20,011 bases of DNA from Ophiothrix spiculata (Eukaryota > Echinodermata > Ophiuroidea > Amphilepidida > Ophiotrichidae), in the NCBI GenBank assembly GCA_000969725.1, contig JXSR01S007465.1; one strand, written 5' to 3'. Within the stretch, counting starts at the first letter, position 1. Every line of letters starts with the position of its first letter. This document shows positions 17,876-20,011 of this stretch, one piece after another. A program made the translations under genes and the position numbers. Below the pieces are notes generated by a model. It did no database searches and was not told where the DNA came from. It was given only the letters and a program-made list of their open reading frames with translations.

Positions 17876-18770
17876 ACCCTGCCAAAGGCATTGGCAGGGT
17901 TCTGTATTTCACATGTTTCTTTCTTCCCCTTCTGGCAACACTTTGATGTCTCATAACTCTGGCATACAATGACTGATTTCAACCAAACTTGGATGAAGGG
18001 ACCAGGGTCACCTCCCATTTATGTCACCTGACCCCTGACCCCTCAAAGGTCATGTAGGGGTCACGGGGTCAAAAACTTGATTTTCACGAAAAAAGTTTCA
18101 ACTCATGTACATTACATGCTATGGTCATGAAATTTGGGGACATGAAACCTCTTGACATTGTCCACAAAAGTTATGGGGTGACGAAAATACCTGGGGTCAT
18201 GTGGGGTCACAGGGGTCAAAAAAGGTCAAATTATTTAAAAAATCATTAAAAATCAGTAACTTCCTAGTGCAAGGTGGTATAATTATTCTACTTGCACATA
18301 TAGATTGGCAAAAATATACTGAACAAATCTTGGTGACCTTTGACCCCAAAGGTCAAAGTTCATGGGTCAAAGGTCAAATTATCAAAATGCTCCGATTGAC
18401 TTAAAAAATGGTATGCAGGTACTTTACAGCATCCTGAACAACATGAACACATTTTAAAAATCATCTGAGGTCATTAAAGGGGTGTTAAGGGGGTCAAAAG
18501 GGTCAAAGGTTAAATTACCAAAATGCTCCGATTGACCTGAAATTTGATATGGATATGCTTTAGGACATCTTGAGCAACATTAACACGTTTTTAAAATCAT
18601 CCAAGGTCATTAAAGGGTGTTAAGGGGTCAAAAGGGGTCAAAGGTTAAATTACCAAAATGCTCCGATTGACCTGAAATTTGTCAAAGGTTAAAATCAAAC
18701 GTCTAATTTTCCAAGTACAAAGTGACATATTCATTCCACACATAAAAATGGCAATGGGCAGGGTCTCTGT
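17876..18770 (+). repeat. Complex repeat rich in GGTCA motifs, with 135-bp tandem units
   Basis: The block starts with a perfect hairpin, ACCCTGCCAA / TTGGCAGGGT (17876-17900, 5-base loop), and ends near a related GGCAATGGGCAGGGT (18750-18764). In between, GGGTCA and AGGTCA hexamers recur many times. The segment from about 18371 is a tandem array: AAAATGCTCCGATTGAC starts at 18384, 18520 and 18655, so the unit is 135-136 bp, with about 2.3 copies. The short open frame at 18201-18404 comes from this repeat. It is probably a dispersed repeat family; its class is not clear. Confidence 0.75.
18334..18376. promoter_or_regulatory. Cluster of three DR1-type nuclear-receptor motifs
   Basis: Three direct repeats with 1-base spacing lie within 43 bp: GGGTCAAAGGTCA on the minus strand (18346-18334), AGGTCAAAGTTCA (18350-18362) and GGGTCAAAGGTCA (18364-18376) on the plus strand. 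The DR1 layout is the classic site of HNF4, RXR and COUP-TF type receptors, and AGGTCAAAGTTCA is close to an HNF4 consensus. The motif match is certain; regulatory use is inference, because it lies inside a GGTCA-rich repeat. Confidence 0.45.
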
Positions 18771-19430
18771 CACTTCAGGGACAGTTCGGTACTAGTGTTC
18801 TCTTTTTTCTCATGGTGTTAAAATTGATATCACTAATCTGTCCTTGAGAGGTAGTATGGATATTAGTTTGAAGAAAAGATTTGCTCACTTCTCCGTATTT
18901 CTTGAGTGATGAGTGATAAAAACTTGCAACTGGACTTTTACCACTCGATATGATTTATATATTTGGAGTTTTAGTGGATTATTCCGATCGATAATCTTAA
19001 AACTCGGGGTCATTTTGTGCTAACGCCTTAACACTTAAGTGGTCAAGGTCTGTCACATGCCCGTTAGTGGTCAAGAGGGTGGTCCACATAGATTCAAGAA
19101 AAAGTGGACATGAGAAAAATATTGAAAAAAGGATGAAACTTTTCAATCAAAGATGCTACCACCATAATATTTGGTATCAAAAGAAAGCTATTTTGAAGCT
19201 CTTTAAAAGGAATCTAACTTTGAAAAGACTGAACAAAAATGTCTATGAAATGTCTTTAAAAAAACTAATTTTTGGTCAAATTTCTTGATTTTCATAATGA
19301 AAAGTAGTAATTTGTATTTGATTTTTTCACCCCATTCTTGGTTGTTTACTTGGGTGTTATTGTTCTAAATGGATTAAATAAGTATCAAATTTACAAATGA
19401 GGTTGTATTTTTTGTTAATCCTGACCAGGC
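18771..19430. other. Non-coding stretch, no feature seen
   Basis: AT-rich sequence with a short Lys/Arg-rich open frame at 19067-19288 that has no recognisable domain. Nothing supports a gene. Confidence 0.5.
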
Positions 19431-19862
19431 TTTACGGTTAAGTGCACCCCAAAATCAGCGGACAAATTGTCCTTCCGTAACAATGACCCCTTCGCATTTC
19501 GCATTGTTAAAACATAACCGTAGGGAATATTTTGAAGTGGATTGTGGCAAACTATTGCAGAAACACCAAGCAATGCATTCAGTAACTTTGACATAAAATG
19601 TCTCTATAAATTTCATAAAAAAAATCAAAAATGTACTCAAGGTGAAAAAACATGTCCGTTTTGCTGTCCTTCCGTAACCGACCTCATTAATATGCATATT
19701 TTGCAACAAAGACTTTTTTATGAAAAATTCCTGTTGAATATGAATGCTTTTAGGTAACTCAACTAAATATGGAATTAGTTTTATTTCATCCAATTCTATT
19801 TTGGCAACGTATCTGTTTGAAATACAGAAAACAATTTTGATTGTCCTTCCGTAACCGTAAAA
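19431..19862. mobile_element. Possible MITE with TTTACGGTTA ends and CCTTCCGTAAC motifs
   Basis: TTTACGGTTA at 19431-19440 is matched by its complement at 19853-19862, giving possible 10-bp terminal inverted repeats. TGTCCTTCCGTAAC occurs three times in the same orientation (near 19469, 19664 and 19842), the last abutting the right end. The open frames across it on both strands overlap and have no domain. Without a target duplication the borders are tentative. Confidence 0.5.
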
Positions 19863-19919
19863 ATGGCCAACTTTTGTCCAAGGTTAACCCTCAAAGAGCC
19901 GGGCTTTTTCGACCCATCT

Positions 19920-19952
19920 CACAGCCGGGGGGGGCGGATTCCGCCTCCCCTT
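19920..19952. repeat. GC-rich near-palindrome at the right edge
   Basis: CAGCC, eight Gs, CGGATT, CCGCC and TCCCC form a near-palindrome centred on 19939. It may be part of a repeat that continues to the right; only about 60 more bases are visible, so it cannot be classed. Confidence 0.4.
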
Positions 19953-20011
19953 CCGATCTCGGAAACCGACTGACGAAACATCAAGTGTACTAGTGGATAG
20001 CTATGACCCTC

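Noticed and set aside
17581-17946. Plus-strand 121-codon open frame
   Set aside because: It runs out of the MITE copy into intron-like sequence and beyond, with no domain; chance read-through.
18201-18404. Plus-strand 67-codon open frame
   Set aside because: It lies inside the GGTCA-rich repeat and its peptide reflects that repeat.
19960-19985. CTGACGAAAC resembling the second half of a hammerhead core
   Set aside because: The CTGATGA part and stem II are missing; chance match.

Overview
The window looks like AT-rich nuclear DNA of an invertebrate animal, most likely an invertebrate deuterostome (echinoderm, hemichordate or lancelet). The reasons are exon-sized coding blocks with GT/AG borders, long intron-like stretches, many non-autonomous DNA transposons, a CR1/L2-type LINE remnant, and SRCR and thrombospondin type 1 (TSP1) exons, which are greatly expanded in those animals. 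There are no prokaryotic operons and almost all long open frames are chance.

Coding content is on the minus strand. Three TSP1 exons (16961-16809, 13833-13681, 7249-7097) are each exactly 153 bp, in phase 1 at both ends. The first in transcription order is not an obvious ORF because stops lie close outside it. They are followed by one SRCR exon (5908 to about 5580). Together they read as the 3' part of one secreted or cell-surface gene, TSP1-TSP1-TSP1-SRCR, with an in-frame stop straight after the last SRCR residue. The start of the gene lies beyond the right edge.

The rest is mostly repeats. From left to right: a 1.1 kb fold-back element with a smaller TA-flanked element nested inside (1996-3097); a short block with a near-perfect type I hammerhead ribozyme on the plus strand (4455-4510); a CCCGGGG-ended element with an 8-bp target duplication (4907-5394); a TTAA-flanked element (6442-6959) and a truncated inverted relative (8251-8520) on either side of the last TSP1 exon; a long palindrome (9343-9392); a diverged duplication (9944-10520); a perfect 46-bp tandem duplication (10917-11008); a TA-flanked element (14729-15220) touching the 3' tail of an L2-like LINE (15223-16312); two inverted copies of a CAGTTCGG-ended element (16327-16770, 17318-17733) on either side of the first TSP1 exon; a repeat rich in AGGTCA half-sites (17876-18770); and an element with CCTTCCGTAAC motifs (19431-19862).

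The most interesting observations are the hammerhead ribozyme, the fact that two of the three TSP1 exons sit between inverted transposon copies that could pair in the pre-mRNA, and a triple DR1 nuclear-receptor-type cluster inside a repeat.
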